Assembly: GCF_027563465.1 (NCBI RefSeq)
Contig: NZ_JAPFQA010000005.1
Span: 1-64,000, forward strand
DNA: 64,000 bases
Reading direction: 5' to 3'
Source: Mesorhizobium qingshengii
GTDB lineage: Bacteria > Pseudomonadota > Alphaproteobacteria > Rhizobiales > Rhizobiaceae
Positions 36,013 through 44,602 of the stretch are shown one piece after another (within the stretch, counting starts at the first letter, position 1; the number at the start of each line of letters is the position of its first letter). The notes beneath the pieces were generated by a model. It was not told the DNA's origin, searched no databases, and saw nothing but the letters and a program-made list of their open reading frames with translations. Position numbers and translations under genes: made by a program.

Positions 36013-36794
36013 TGGCTTACCGCAGGCAGCTGACGCGGCTCAAGGCACCGTATCTCAAGCGCATCCTGCTCGACCCCGAGCGGGTGGCTGACTGGGAGAG
36101 ATACCCCTGGAACCTGCCGCTGTTTCGCGGCCACGACTTCGAACTCGAATTCACCACGCCCATCACCATCGTCGTCGGCGAGAACGGCACCGGCAAGTCC
36201 ACCTTGCTCGAGGCGATCGGCGCGTTGGCAGGCTACGACGAGGCCGGCGGCGGCAAGGGCTACAGGCCGGTCGATCATTCCGGCGCCATCGACAAGAGCG
36301 GTGCCGCACTGGCGAACACGTTGCGCGGCCACTGGTTGCCGAAGGTCACCGCCGGCTGGTTCTTTCGCGCCGAATCCTTCTATTCAGTCGCCCGTTATCT
36401 CGATCAGGCGGCGCTGGAAGATCCGTTCAGGCCACCACCGCCGGATTTCCTGTCCTGGTCGCATGGCGAGGGTTTTATCCGCTTCTTCGAGGAACGTTGC
36501 CGCAGGCAGGGCATCCATATCCTCGACGAGCCGGAGAGCGCGCTTTCTCCGTCGCGGCAGATCGAGCTGCTCAAGATGCTGCGGCGCATGGACCAGTCGG
36601 GCACCGCGCAGGTTATCATGGCGACGCACTCGCCGCTGCTGATGGCCTGTCCCGGCGCCCAACTGTTCCGCATCAGCCGGTTCGGGCTCGAGCCTGCCGA
36701 TTTTCGCGACACCGACCACTTCCGCATGATGCGCGATTTCAGCAATGACCCGGATGGTTTTCTGGCCGAGGCGTTGTATGAGGACAAGGCATGA
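36012..36794 (+). CDS. AAA family ATPase, ABC/RecF-like
   Basis: A 260-residue single-domain ATPase. Walker A is VGENGTGKST near residue 56, Walker B is IHILDEPESALSPSRQ near residue 173, and the H-loop is MATHSPLLM. There is no transmembrane partner. This small stand-alone type (AAA_23/AAA_21) is common in alphaproteobacteria and its role is poorly known. It is coupled at both ends, to the VOC and the CoA-binding genes. Confidence 0.85.
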   Translation: MAYRRQLTRLKAPYLKRILLDPERVADWERYPWNLPLFRGHDFELEFTTPITIVVGENGTGKSTLLEAIGALAGYDEAGGGKGYRPVDHSGAIDKSGAALANTLRGHWLPKVTAGWFFRAESFYSVARYLDQAALEDPFRPPPPDFLSWSHGEGFIRFFEERCRRQGIHILDEPESALSPSRQIELLKMLRRMDQSGTAQVIMATHSPLLMACPGAQLFRISRFGLEPADFRDTDHFRMMRDFSNDPDGFLAEALYEDKA

Positions 36795-37312
36795 ATCACG
36801 ACAGCTACGACAACGCCTACATTGCCGGCATCCTCAATTCGGTGAAGACCATCGCCATGGTCGGCGCATCCGCCAACGATGTGCGACCGAGCTATTTCGT
36901 GCTGAAATACCTGCTGGCCAAGGGATTTTCGGTGTTCCCGATCAATCCCGGCCAGGCCGGCAAGGAAATCCTCGGCCAGATGACCTATGCAAGGCTTGCC
37001 GATATTCCGCAGCCAATCGACATGGTCGATATCTTCCGCGCGGCAACCGCGGTGCCTGGCGTTGTCGACGAGGTGTTGCGGCTCGATCCCTTGCCGAAAG
37101 TCATCTGGATGCAGCTTGGCGTGCGCCATGACGAAGCTGCCGCGCGCGCTGAAGCCGCAGGCATCAAGGTGGTGATGAACCGCTGTCCCAAGATCGAATA
37201 TGGCAAACTGTCCGGCGAGATCGGCTGGACCGGCGTCAACTCCGGGGTGCTGTCGTCGAAGAAGCCGCTGATGCGCCCGGGATTCCAGAGTTTCGGCGTG
37301 CGTCAGAAATGA
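36791..37312 (+). CDS. CoA-binding domain protein (YccU-like)
   Basis: A 173-residue Rossmann-fold protein. VKTIAMVGASAND near residue 18 and the VFPINPGQAGKEILG segment mark the CoA_binding_2 family. The ATG overlaps the ATPase stop codon (ATGA). Members bind CoA in vitro, but no general function is established. The neighbouring crotonase-fold gene hints at acyl-CoA metabolism. Confidence 0.87.
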   Translation: MNHDSYDNAYIAGILNSVKTIAMVGASANDVRPSYFVLKYLLAKGFSVFPINPGQAGKEILGQMTYARLADIPQPIDMVDIFRAATAVPGVVDEVLRLDPLPKVIWMQLGVRHDEAAARAEAAGIKVVMNRCPKIEYGKLSGEIGWTGVNSGVLSSKKPLMRPGFQSFGVRQK

Positions 37313-37561
37313 TGCATGTCGCCAAACGGCGCGCAGCGATTTTTGGGATAACGAGATGCACCGGGAGGAAGGCCTAAGGCGCGCCGCATACATTCCTTCA
37401 AACTCGATAGGCCCCCGGCGCAAAATTATTCCCGCAAGCGCTGTATTTTCTTGCGCTTCGGTCGAAATTCCCGCACCGAAAGGTACTTTCTTCTTTGCAT
37501 TCGCGCACGGGCTTCGCCAAGAATGCGCGGCTATTTTCAGAAGGTTCAAAGGGAGGTTTCA
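37313..37561 (+). promoter_or_regulatory. Long structured spacer/leader ahead of metZ
   Basis: 249 bases without a credible gene. Possible stems are GCAAG/CTTGC around 37434-37455, TTCGGT/ACCGAA around 37457-37480 and GCGCA/TGCGC around 37503-37528. A strong GGGAGG site follows just before the GTG start of metZ. Methionine genes in alphaproteobacteria often have SAM-responsive leaders, but the SAM-II core sequence is not evident here. Confidence 0.4.
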
Positions 37562-38842
37562 GTGACCCGCACGCCCGGTTTCAATACGCTCGCCGTCCAT
37601 GCCGGTGCCAAGCCAGATCCGGCCACCGGCGCGCGCGCCACGCCGATCTACCAGACGACCTCCTTCGTCTTCGACGATGCCGATCACGCCGCCTCGTTGT
37701 TCGGGCTGAAGGCCTTCGGCAACATCTACACCCGCATCATGAACCCGACGCAGGCGGTGCTGGAAGAGCGTCTTGCCGCGCTGGAAGGTGGAACGGCCGC
37801 ACTCGCGGTCGCGTCCGGCCACGCCGCGCAGGTGATCGTCTTCCACAATCTGATGCAGCCGGGCGACAATTTCGTCGCCGCCAACAAGCTCTATGGCGGT
37901 TCGATCAATCAGTTCGGCCACGCCTTCAAGAACTATGGCTGGGAAGTGCGCTGGGCCGACACCAATGACATCTCGACCTTCGAAAGCCAGATCGACGACA
38001 GGACCAAGGCGATCTTCATCGAGAGCCTCGCCAATCCGGGCGGCACCTTCGTCGACATCGAGAAGATCGGTGACATCGCGCGCAAGCATGGCCTGCCGCT
38101 GATCGTCGACAACACGCTGGCTTCGCCCTACCTGATCCGGCCGATCGAGCATGGCGCCGACATCGTCGTGCATTCGCTGACCAAGTTCATTGGCGGCCAC
38201 GGCAATTCGATCGGCGGCGCCATCGTCGATGGCGGCACCTTCGACTGGTCGAAGTCGGGCAAATACCCGATGCTGTCGGAACCGCGCCCCGAATATGGCG
38301 GTCTCGTCCTGCATGAAACCTTCGGCAACTTCGCTTTCGCCATTGCCGCGCGTGTGCTCGGCCTGCGCGACCTCGGCCCGGCGATCTCGCCGTTCAACGC
38401 CTTCCTTATCCTGACCGGCCTGGAAACCTTGCCGTTGCGCATGCAGCGCCACTGCGACAATGCGGTGACCGTCGCCGGCTGGCTGTCCAATCACCCCAAG
38501 GTCGCCTGGGTGAACTATCCCGGCCTGCCGAGCGACAAGAACAACGCGCTGCAGAAGAAGTACTCGCCGCTGGGCGCCGGTGCCGTGTTCACCTTCGGCC
38601 TCAAGGGCGGCTACGAGGCCGGCGTCAAGTTCGTTGAGGCGCTCGAACTGTTCTCGCACCTCGCCAATGTCGGCGACACCAAGTCGCTGGTCATCCACCC
38701 GGCGTCGACGACCCACCGCCAGCTTTCCGACGAGCAGAAGGTCAAGGCCGGTGCGGGCCCGGACACCGTGCGGCTTTCCATCGGCATCGAGGACGTCAAC
38801 GACATTGTCGCCGACCTTGAGCAGGCGCTTGCCAAGGTCTGA
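37562..38842 (+). CDS. metZ: O-acetylhomoserine sulfhydrylase / aminocarboxypropyltransferase
   Basis: A 426-residue PLP enzyme of the Cys/Met metabolism family. It joins O-acetylhomoserine with sulfide (or methanethiol) to give homocysteine (or methionine). The PLP lysine is Lys208 in VVHSLTKFIGGHG. The ARATPIYQTTSFVF and YTRIMNPTQAVLEERLAALEGG blocks are typical. GTG 37562 was chosen on the strength of the GGGAGG site 5 to 10 bases upstream. The symbol metZ versus metY is a naming choice. Confidence 0.92.
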   Translation: MTRTPGFNTLAVHAGAKPDPATGARATPIYQTTSFVFDDADHAASLFGLKAFGNIYTRIMNPTQAVLEERLAALEGGTAALAVASGHAAQVIVFHNLMQPGDNFVAANKLYGGSINQFGHAFKNYGWEVRWADTNDISTFESQIDDRTKAIFIESLANPGGTFVDIEKIGDIARKHGLPLIVDNTLASPYLIRPIEHGADIVVHSLTKFIGGHGNSIGGAIVDGGTFDWSKSGKYPMLSEPRPEYGGLVLHETFGNFAFAIAARVLGLRDLGPAISPFNAFLILTGLETLPLRMQRHCDNAVTVAGWLSNHPKVAWVNYPGLPSDKNNALQKKYSPLGAGAVFTFGLKGGYEAGVKFVEALELFSHLANVGDTKSLVIHPASTTHRQLSDEQKVKAGAGPDTVRLSIGIEDVNDIVADLEQALAKV

Positions 38843-38848
38843 TTGCCC

Positions 38849-39193
38849 ATGGCCGCGTTTCTTTCCGTCGACACCAAAAGCGTCGAACCCGAATCTGGCG
38901 CGCCGGCGCCAGATCGGCTGATCTCCGGCGATCCCAAATTCCGCACCTGGAACGTCGAGGAGCGGGAAGGCGGCCTCTACGCCGGCATCTGGGAATCGAC
39001 CCCTGGCAAATGGCGCATCGTCTATGACGAATGGGAATTCTGCCACATCCTGTCCGGCGTTTCGGTGATCGCGGAAGACGGCGGCGATGCCCGCACCGTT
39101 CGAGCCGGGGACAGTTTCGTGCTGAGGCCCGGCTTCAGGGGCAGCTGGGAAGTGCTTGAAACGACCCGCAAGGAGTATGTGATCAAGCTTTGA
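38849..39193 (+). CDS. Cupin domain protein (DUF861-like)
   Basis: A 114-residue single cupin: GIWESTPGKWRIVYDEWEFCHILSG... forms motif 1 with few metal ligands, and RAGDSFVLRPGFRGSWEV forms motif 2. This is the cupin_3 type found in EutQ-like and ureidoglycine-related proteins. It starts six bases after metZ and may be cotranscribed. It ends base to base against the convergent next gene. Confidence 0.82.
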   Translation: MAAFLSVDTKSVEPESGAPAPDRLISGDPKFRTWNVEEREGGLYAGIWESTPGKWRIVYDEWEFCHILSGVSVIAEDGGDARTVRAGDSFVLRPGFRGSWEVLETTRKEYVIKL

Positions 39194-40261
39194 TCACTTC
39201 GCCGGGAACTGGCTGAGACAAGCCTCCGACGCCTTGTCGTGGAAGGCCAGGACGTCGGCGTCCTGTGCGTCGATGTCCGCATCCGAGATTTCGTTGCGAT
39301 AATACCGTGTCAGCAGATCAAGACCCGCCTGGCTGATGCCCTGGGTTGGCATTTCGCGGGCAAGGCAGCCGCAAAGGCCAAGCGCCCGGTCCGGTGAGCC
39401 AATCTTGTGGTTGGTGAGGATGAAATCCTGTGCCGGGCAGGCCTCGAGGAAGCTGTCGAAATGCAGCTTCTGCGGCGGCTGGTCGCCATGATTGAAATAG
39501 GCTTGGGGCCATTGGCTCTTGCCACTGGCGACATCGCAGCCGGTACCGACATCCTCGGCATTTTTCAGCAGCGCTTGCCAGGCGATCTCTTTCCCGCCCG
39601 TCGGATATTCGAAATTCTCGCCCAGCGACGCGGTGTACATGTCGAGATCGGCCTGCGTGAAGCTGGTCACCTGAAACCGGTTGAACTGGCATTGGCATGT
39701 GGCGCTCACCCGCTCCGCCTCGCCCTCTGCCGGTTGCTCGCTGGATTTGCTTTTCTCACAGGCCGCCAGAAAGGCGGCGCCGTCGAGCGATGAGGCTGGA
39801 AAGGTGGATGCGTCGACATAGCGCTTGCCGTCCCAGCCGATGGTCATCTGGTCGGACTGGATGTCGAGAAAGCCGTTCCGCTTGAAGGCGCTGAGTCCGA
39901 TCTTGTCCTGCGGCACCAGTCGGGCCCCCGGAATGTCGGCGAGAACTTCGTGATAGCTGTCGCCTTCCAGGACGAACAGGAAGTTGCCGCAATTGGTGCC
40001 GTCACAGCCGGGTGCATAGCGATAGGCGAAGATCTCCGGAAAGCCGTCGAGGTTGAGATCGACCTCGACGGCAAAGGATGTCAGTGGCAGGCCCTTGGAG
40101 CCGGTCTGACGCTCCAGGAGAACCGTCGCCATTTTCTGGGCGATGGCCATGCTGTTTTCCCACGGGATGTTTTCGGGCTGTTGCTGGGCATGCGCCACCC
40201 CCAGGCATGCCCATGGCAATACCACTGCGAACGCCGTCGCCGGTCTTGAAAACAGTCTCAT
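39194..40261 (-). CDS. Hypothetical exported cysteine-containing protein
   Basis: A 355-residue protein with a signal peptide (FAVVLPWACLGVAHA, cleavage probably before QQQPEN). An EVDLNLDGFPEIFAY stretch resembles an FG-GAP/EF-like Asp-rich turn, followed by GCDGTNCGNFLF. Many cysteines (CQCQF, GLCGCLA) suggest periplasmic disulfides. I do not recognise a family. It is convergent with the cupin gene with no spacer. Confidence 0.65.
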   Translation of the reverse strand: MRLFSRPATAFAVVLPWACLGVAHAQQQPENIPWENSMAIAQKMATVLLERQTGSKGLPLTSFAVEVDLNLDGFPEIFAYRYAPGCDGTNCGNFLFVLEGDSYHEVLADIPGARLVPQDKIGLSAFKRNGFLDIQSDQMTIGWDGKRYVDASTFPASSLDGAAFLAACEKSKSSEQPAEGEAERVSATCQCQFNRFQVTSFTQADLDMYTASLGENFEYPTGGKEIAWQALLKNAEDVGTGCDVASGKSQWPQAYFNHGDQPPQKLHFDSFLEACPAQDFILTNHKIGSPDRALGLCGCLAREMPTQGISQAGLDLLTRYYRNEISDADIDAQDADVLAFHDKASEACLSQFPAK

Positions 40262-40285
40262 CCCGCAGCCCCAGCCCCGCGATCG

Positions 40286-41536
40286 TCAGAAGCCGACGGC
40301 GAGCGTTTCCAGCCCATGGAAGTGGTAAGTGTCGCGGAAGCGCGGCTGTTCGGCAAGATGGAGTCGCGGGTGCCGTCCGAACAAAGTTCTCAGCGACACC
40401 TGCAATTCGAGCCGGGCGAGCGGCGCACCGATGCAGAAATGGATGCCGGCGCCGAATGACACGTTCTTCTGGTCCGCACGATCCGGCCGGAAGGCGAGGG
40501 GTTCGGCGAAGGCGCGCGGGTCATGATTGGCCATGCCAAGCAGCAGGCCGATCGTCTGGCCCGGCTGCACGACGATGCCGGGCGCGATTTCGATCTCCTG
40601 ATAGGCGTAGCGCGTGAACATGTGCAGCGGCGCGTCGAAACGCAGGCATTCCTCAACCGTTGCCGCGGTCGCTTCGGGCGAGATGAAGAAGCGGCGCGGG
40701 TCACCGCCTTGCGCGAGAATCGAGCGGACGGCGTTGCCCGTCTGATGCACCGTCGCTTCGTGGCCGGCATTGAGCAACAGGATCGCCGACGACACCAGCT
40801 CGTCCTCCGACAGTTTCTGGCCGTCCTGCTGCGCCGAGATCAGCAGCGACAGCAGGTCGTCGCCCGGGTTCTTGCGCCGTTCGGTGACATGGAAGCGCAG
40901 GAAATCGGTAAATTCGCCAGCGGCGCGGTTGGCCGTCTCCTCGGTCTCGCGCGTGCGGCCATGCATGTACATCGCCACCATCCGATGCGACCAGTCGAGC
41001 AATTGAGGCCCCATCTCGACCGGTACGCCGAGCATCTCGGCAATGATGGTGATCGGCAAGGGAGCCGCGAAGGCGGGCAACAGGTCGACGGCTTTGTCCG
41101 GTTCGAAACGGTCGATCAGCTCGTTGGCGAGGGCTTCGACACGTGGCCGCAGCCGTTCGATCTGACGCGAGACGAAGGCACGGTTGACCAGTGTTCTGAG
41201 CCGCGTGTGCACCGGCGGCTCCAGCTCCAGCATCGAGTTGGCTTCGATGCCGTCGAAGGCGCTCAGATGGCTGCGATCCTGGTCGATGCCGCGGCTGTCG
41301 GGAACGCCTGCCGGGTTCTGGCGGCCGAGGCGGCGGTCGCGCAACAGCCGGTTGACATCGTCGAAGCCGCCAAAGCACCAAAAGCCGAATTCTTCCCAGA
41401 AGAACGCATTCGATGCGCCGTGCAGGAAGCCATAGGCCTCATACGGGTTCTGGAAGAAGGCCTGTTCGTGCGGGTCAAGCCGCAGATGGCGGGTGGCTGG
41501 ATCAAAGGCCAGGTAAGGTGGCGTCAATTTGGTCAT
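40286..41536 (-). CDS. Cytochrome P450
   Basis: A 416-residue soluble class I P450. The I-helix oxygen-binding motif is LLNAGHEATVHQT, the ExxR motif EECLR, and the heme thiolate is Cys368 in FGAGIHFCIGAPLAR. It should be a monooxygenase fed by a ferredoxin and reductase encoded elsewhere. It is divergent from the sarcosine-oxidase-like gene. The substrate is unknown. Confidence 0.95.
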   Translation of the reverse strand: MTKLTPPYLAFDPATRHLRLDPHEQAFFQNPYEAYGFLHGASNAFFWEEFGFWCFGGFDDVNRLLRDRRLGRQNPAGVPDSRGIDQDRSHLSAFDGIEANSMLELEPPVHTRLRTLVNRAFVSRQIERLRPRVEALANELIDRFEPDKAVDLLPAFAAPLPITIIAEMLGVPVEMGPQLLDWSHRMVAMYMHGRTRETEETANRAAGEFTDFLRFHVTERRKNPGDDLLSLLISAQQDGQKLSEDELVSSAILLLNAGHEATVHQTGNAVRSILAQGGDPRRFFISPEATAATVEECLRFDAPLHMFTRYAYQEIEIAPGIVVQPGQTIGLLLGMANHDPRAFAEPLAFRPDRADQKNVSFGAGIHFCIGAPLARLELQVSLRTLFGRHPRLHLAEQPRFRDTYHFHGLETLAVGF

Positions 41537-41640
41537 GCCAGACCATTAGCGCGGCTTGCCAGCTTGGTGCCAGACCGTATGTTGGCGCCCGACACCCGAT
41601 GAGTTGAGCCAGCCAATGCGGCTGCGGAAAGTCTGATCTG

Positions 41641-42744
41641 ATGAATGTGATTGTGGTCGGTGCTGGGATCGCCGGGCTTTCGACGGCGTGGTCACTGGTC
41701 AAGGCTGGACACAGCGTCTCGATCGTCGAACAGGGGGCGATCCCCAATCCGCTGGCGGCGTCGGGCGACCATCACCGCATCATCCGCCGCGCCTACCGGG
41801 CCGGAACAGGTTATGGCCGGCTGATCACCGAAGCTTATCGGGCCTGGGACGAGATGTGGGCCGATCTCGGCGAAAGCCATCTCGATGCGCGCGGATTTGT
41901 CTGCATTTCGCGCGAGCCGGGCGACGAGGCCGAGGAATACCGCGAGGGCCTCGAAGAGGGCAATTTTCCATTCGAATTGCTGGAGCCGGACGCAGCCGTG
42001 GAACGCTGGCCATTCCTTGAGGCTGGCTCGTTCCGCTACGCTTATTTTTCGACCGAAGGCGGTGCGCTGCATTGCCGCAAGATAGCGTCCGGCCTGGCAA
42101 AATGGCTGCGGGCCAACGGCGCCAACGTCTACGAAAACAGCAAGGTCGTGGAAGTCGATGCCGAAGCCGGCCGCATCGTGCTTGCCGGTGGCGAGACCAT
42201 GCAGGCCTACCGCATCGTCGTCGCTGCCGGCGCCTGGGTGTTGAAACTGTTCCCGGAATTGGGTGGCGAGCTGAAGACATATCGAACCGCGCTCGCCTAT
42301 GTCGAACCGCCGGCGGACCTCGAGGCCGCCTGGCAGGCAGCACCGGTAGTTCTCGATGTCGGCGGCGCTGTCGACGGCTATGTCATCCCGCCCTCCGGCG
42401 GCGCCGGGATGAAATTCGGTTCGGGACTGCACCGGGTGCCGACCAGCGATGCCGACTGGAACCGTCAACCGGTGGCAGGCGAGGGCGAGGCGATCCGCAA
42501 CCTGTTTTCGCCACCGATCGCCCGTATCGCGGAGTATCGGGTGACCGAAGTGGTCACCTGCGCCTACACCTTCACCGAAGATGAGAAGTTCCTCGCCCAT
42601 GAGCGAGGAAAATGCCTGGTTGTCTCGGCCTGCTCCGGCCATGGCTACAAATTCGGCGCGGCAGTTGGCCGGCGCGTTGCTGCGGCCATCGGCAACGGAG
42701 ATATTGCCGGCCTCAAGAAATGGCTGCGGGCCGAGGTGGCCTGA
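41641..42744 (+). CDS. FAD-dependent oxidoreductase, monomeric sarcosine oxidase-like
   Basis: A 367-residue DAO-family flavoenzyme. The dinucleotide fold is VIVVGAGIAGLSTAWSL at the N-terminus. HHRIIRRAY resembles the active-site HxxxxR region, and Cys307 in VVTCAYTFT aligns with the cysteine that covalently binds FAD in monomeric sarcosine oxidase. SGHGYKFG follows as in that family. It probably oxidises a secondary N-methyl amino acid. Confidence 0.88.
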   Translation: MNVIVVGAGIAGLSTAWSLVKAGHSVSIVEQGAIPNPLAASGDHHRIIRRAYRAGTGYGRLITEAYRAWDEMWADLGESHLDARGFVCISREPGDEAEEYREGLEEGNFPFELLEPDAAVERWPFLEAGSFRYAYFSTEGGALHCRKIASGLAKWLRANGANVYENSKVVEVDAEAGRIVLAGGETMQAYRIVVAAGAWVLKLFPELGGELKTYRTALAYVEPPADLEAAWQAAPVVLDVGGAVDGYVIPPSGGAGMKFGSGLHRVPTSDADWNRQPVAGEGEAIRNLFSPPIARIAEYRVTEVVTCAYTFTEDEKFLAHERGKCLVVSACSGHGYKFGAAVGRRVAAAIGNGDIAGLKKWLRAEVA

Positions 42745-42757
42745 GCGCTTGCCTGGC

Positions 42758-43348
42758 CTAATCCTGGCAATGCCTCGGTATATGCACACGCCGCCAGCCT
42801 GACGACCCTTCTCGGATCAGCACGCGCCGCGCGACGGTCTGGTAGGAGGCGGGAACATCGATGACGCGCCTCTGTTCCGGCTGCACCAGCACCTCTTCGG
42901 CAATCTTGTCGTACTGCGCCGGGATGACGACGCGCCGCGTGCGCTCCGGCTGGATCACCACGGTCTCGGCGACCCGCCCGTAACGTGCCCTGTGCCAGAT
43001 CTTGCACAGCACCCGGCGGCCGTGGATAACGCGCCATTCCCAGGAATAGCCGCCATCATCGACCTGGACCGTATGGTAGACGGTACGGGTGACGGCGGGC
43101 ACGACCTCGTAGGTCACCTGTGCCGGAACGGTCATCACCACGCGCTCGCGGGTGCCGTAGATGGCGGGGACATAGTCGACCTGCTGGCCGGGCGGGCTGA
43201 TCATGACGTCTTCGTAGACTGTATCGTAGATGGCTGGCGTCCGGAGAGGTTCATAGCATTCGACGGCGCGGCCGCCTGCCGCCGTTTCGGAAATCGTGCC
43301 GAGCATGGTCAGCCCGGCAATGGTGAAGCATGCAGTTTTCCTGAACAT
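42758..43348 (-). CDS. Exported protein with degenerate VPA-x-Y repeats
   Basis: A 196-residue protein with a signal peptide (FTIAGLTMLGTISETAAG). The mature part repeats a short beta-rich unit: TPAIYDTVYEDV, VPAIYGTRERVV, VPAQVTYEVVPAVTRTV, then IPAQYDKIAEEV and VPASYQTVARRV. Units are about 20-25 residues with Pro-Ala-x-Tyr and paired acidic/Val residues. I do not know a function; an envelope structural role is possible. Confidence 0.65.
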   Translation of the reverse strand: MFRKTACFTIAGLTMLGTISETAAGGRAVECYEPLRTPAIYDTVYEDVMISPPGQQVDYVPAIYGTRERVVMTVPAQVTYEVVPAVTRTVYHTVQVDDGGYSWEWRVIHGRRVLCKIWHRARYGRVAETVVIQPERTRRVVIPAQYDKIAEEVLVQPEQRRVIDVPASYQTVARRVLIREGSSGWRRVHIPRHCQD

Positions 43349-43677
43349 GACACTCCCCCTGTTTGAACTCTCCGCACAAGTTCAACGTTGAATTGTAGAG
43401 GAAGCCTTTTCGGAGAAAAGCGGTTTCCGCGCATTTCGTTAAGCGACGCGGTTAAGAAACTGCTACTGGATCACCAGTGTCGCCAGCAGGAGACGGCGTC
43501 AGCCGACAAATCCTGTCAGCGTAACCTTGATTCGACTTACCCAGATGGCTAGGACGGGTCGGCCTTGCACAAGGATGAGCCGGCATCCTATTTACGGAAC
43601 AACGATCCAGAACCGATTCTGCCCGACTTGCCAGCCTTCCCGGCGCCGGAATCCCACCGCGAGATAAGAGATAACTA
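43349..43677. other. Divergent intergenic region upstream of clpP
   Basis: 329 bases without a credible gene between the repeat protein and clpP. A CCTTGAT hexamer-like element at 43525-43531, with CTAGGA 17 bases on, weakly resembles a heat-shock sigma (RpoH) promoter. Nothing else is evident. Confidence 0.35.
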
Positions 43678-44307
43678 ATGAAGAACCCCGTCGAAACCTA
43701 CATGAACCTCGTTCCGATGGTGGTCGAACAGACCAATCGCGGCGAGCGGGCCTACGACATTTTCTCCCGCCTCCTCAAGGAGCGCATCATTTTCATCACC
43801 GGTCCGGTCGAGGACGGCATGGCGACGCTGGTCTGCGCGCAGCTTTTGTTCCTTGAAGCCGAGAATCCGAAGAAGGAAATCAACCTCTATATCAATTCGC
43901 CGGGCGGTGTCGTCACCTCGGGCATGGCGATCTATGACACCATGCAGTTCATCAAGCCGGCCGTCTCGACGCTCTGCATCGGCCAGGCGGCCTCGATGGG
44001 CTCGCTGCTTTTGACCGCTGGCCACAAGGATATGCGCTTCGCCACGCCGAACGCGCGCATCATGGTTCACCAGCCGTCAGGCGGCTTCCAGGGCCAGGCC
44101 TCCGACATCGAGCGCCACGCCCAGGACATCATCAAGCTGAAGCGTCGCCTCAACGAGGTTTATGTCAAGCACACCGGCAAGAGCTACGAAGAGATCGAGA
44201 AGACGCTCGACCGCGACCATTTCATGACCGCCGACGAAGCCAAGGATTTCGGCCTCATCGACAAGGTCATTTCGTCGCGCGAGGCGGCCGAAGGAGCGGT
44301 GGCATAA
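43678..44307 (+). CDS. clpP: ATP-dependent Clp protease proteolytic subunit
   Basis: A 209-residue serine peptidase that forms a double heptameric chamber and works with ClpX (or ClpA). The catalytic triad is Ser106 (GQAASMGS), His131 ([10 protein letters not shown]) and Asp180 (DRDHFM), each nine residues beyond the E. coli numbering. It precedes clpX by about 295 bases in the conserved clpP-clpX-lon order. Confidence 0.97.
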   Translation: MKNPVETYMNLVPMVVEQTNRGERAYDIFSRLLKERIIFITGPVEDGMATLVCAQLLFLEAENPKKEINLYINSPGGVVTSGMAIYDTMQFIKPAVSTLCIGQAASMGSLLLTAGHKDMRFATPNARIMVHQPSGGFQGQASDIERHAQDIIKLKRRLNEVYVKHTGKSYEEIEKTLDRDHFMTADEAKDFGLIDKVISSREAAEGAVA

Positions 44308-44602
44308 GGGCTTGTTGGCAGTTGGATGGCACCATCACGCGCTTTTGGCGCGTCTTGCGGCATTTCGGCCACAATTGGCTGTTCCCTCGGCGGACAGGAT
44401 TGCCTACGTTAAGGCTATGTTGAGTTTCGGCGGCTTAGCTTTATGCGGGGCTGTCGCGAATCATTGCCACGTTTTCTGATTTGTGTTTCGTACGGAATGC
44501 GTTGCGGGAGCCGGGATACTGGCGGCGGCGGATTCCCGCGATAGATAGAGTATGCGCCCTTTCAGCCAGACCATCGGCGGGCGGCCATGAAAGGACATGA
44601 AA

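Noticed and set aside
36012-36794. Lone ATPase as a phage-defence (OLD-like) gene
   Set aside because: It has no nuclease or effector domain or partner, and its coupling is to metabolic-type genes.
37313-37561. SAM-II riboswitch upstream of metZ
   Set aside because: The conserved GATTTG and CTTGCAGCCACG-like core elements were not found in the spacer.
37559-39046. Minus-strand frame of 495 codons
   Set aside because: It is a shadow of metZ and the cupin gene.
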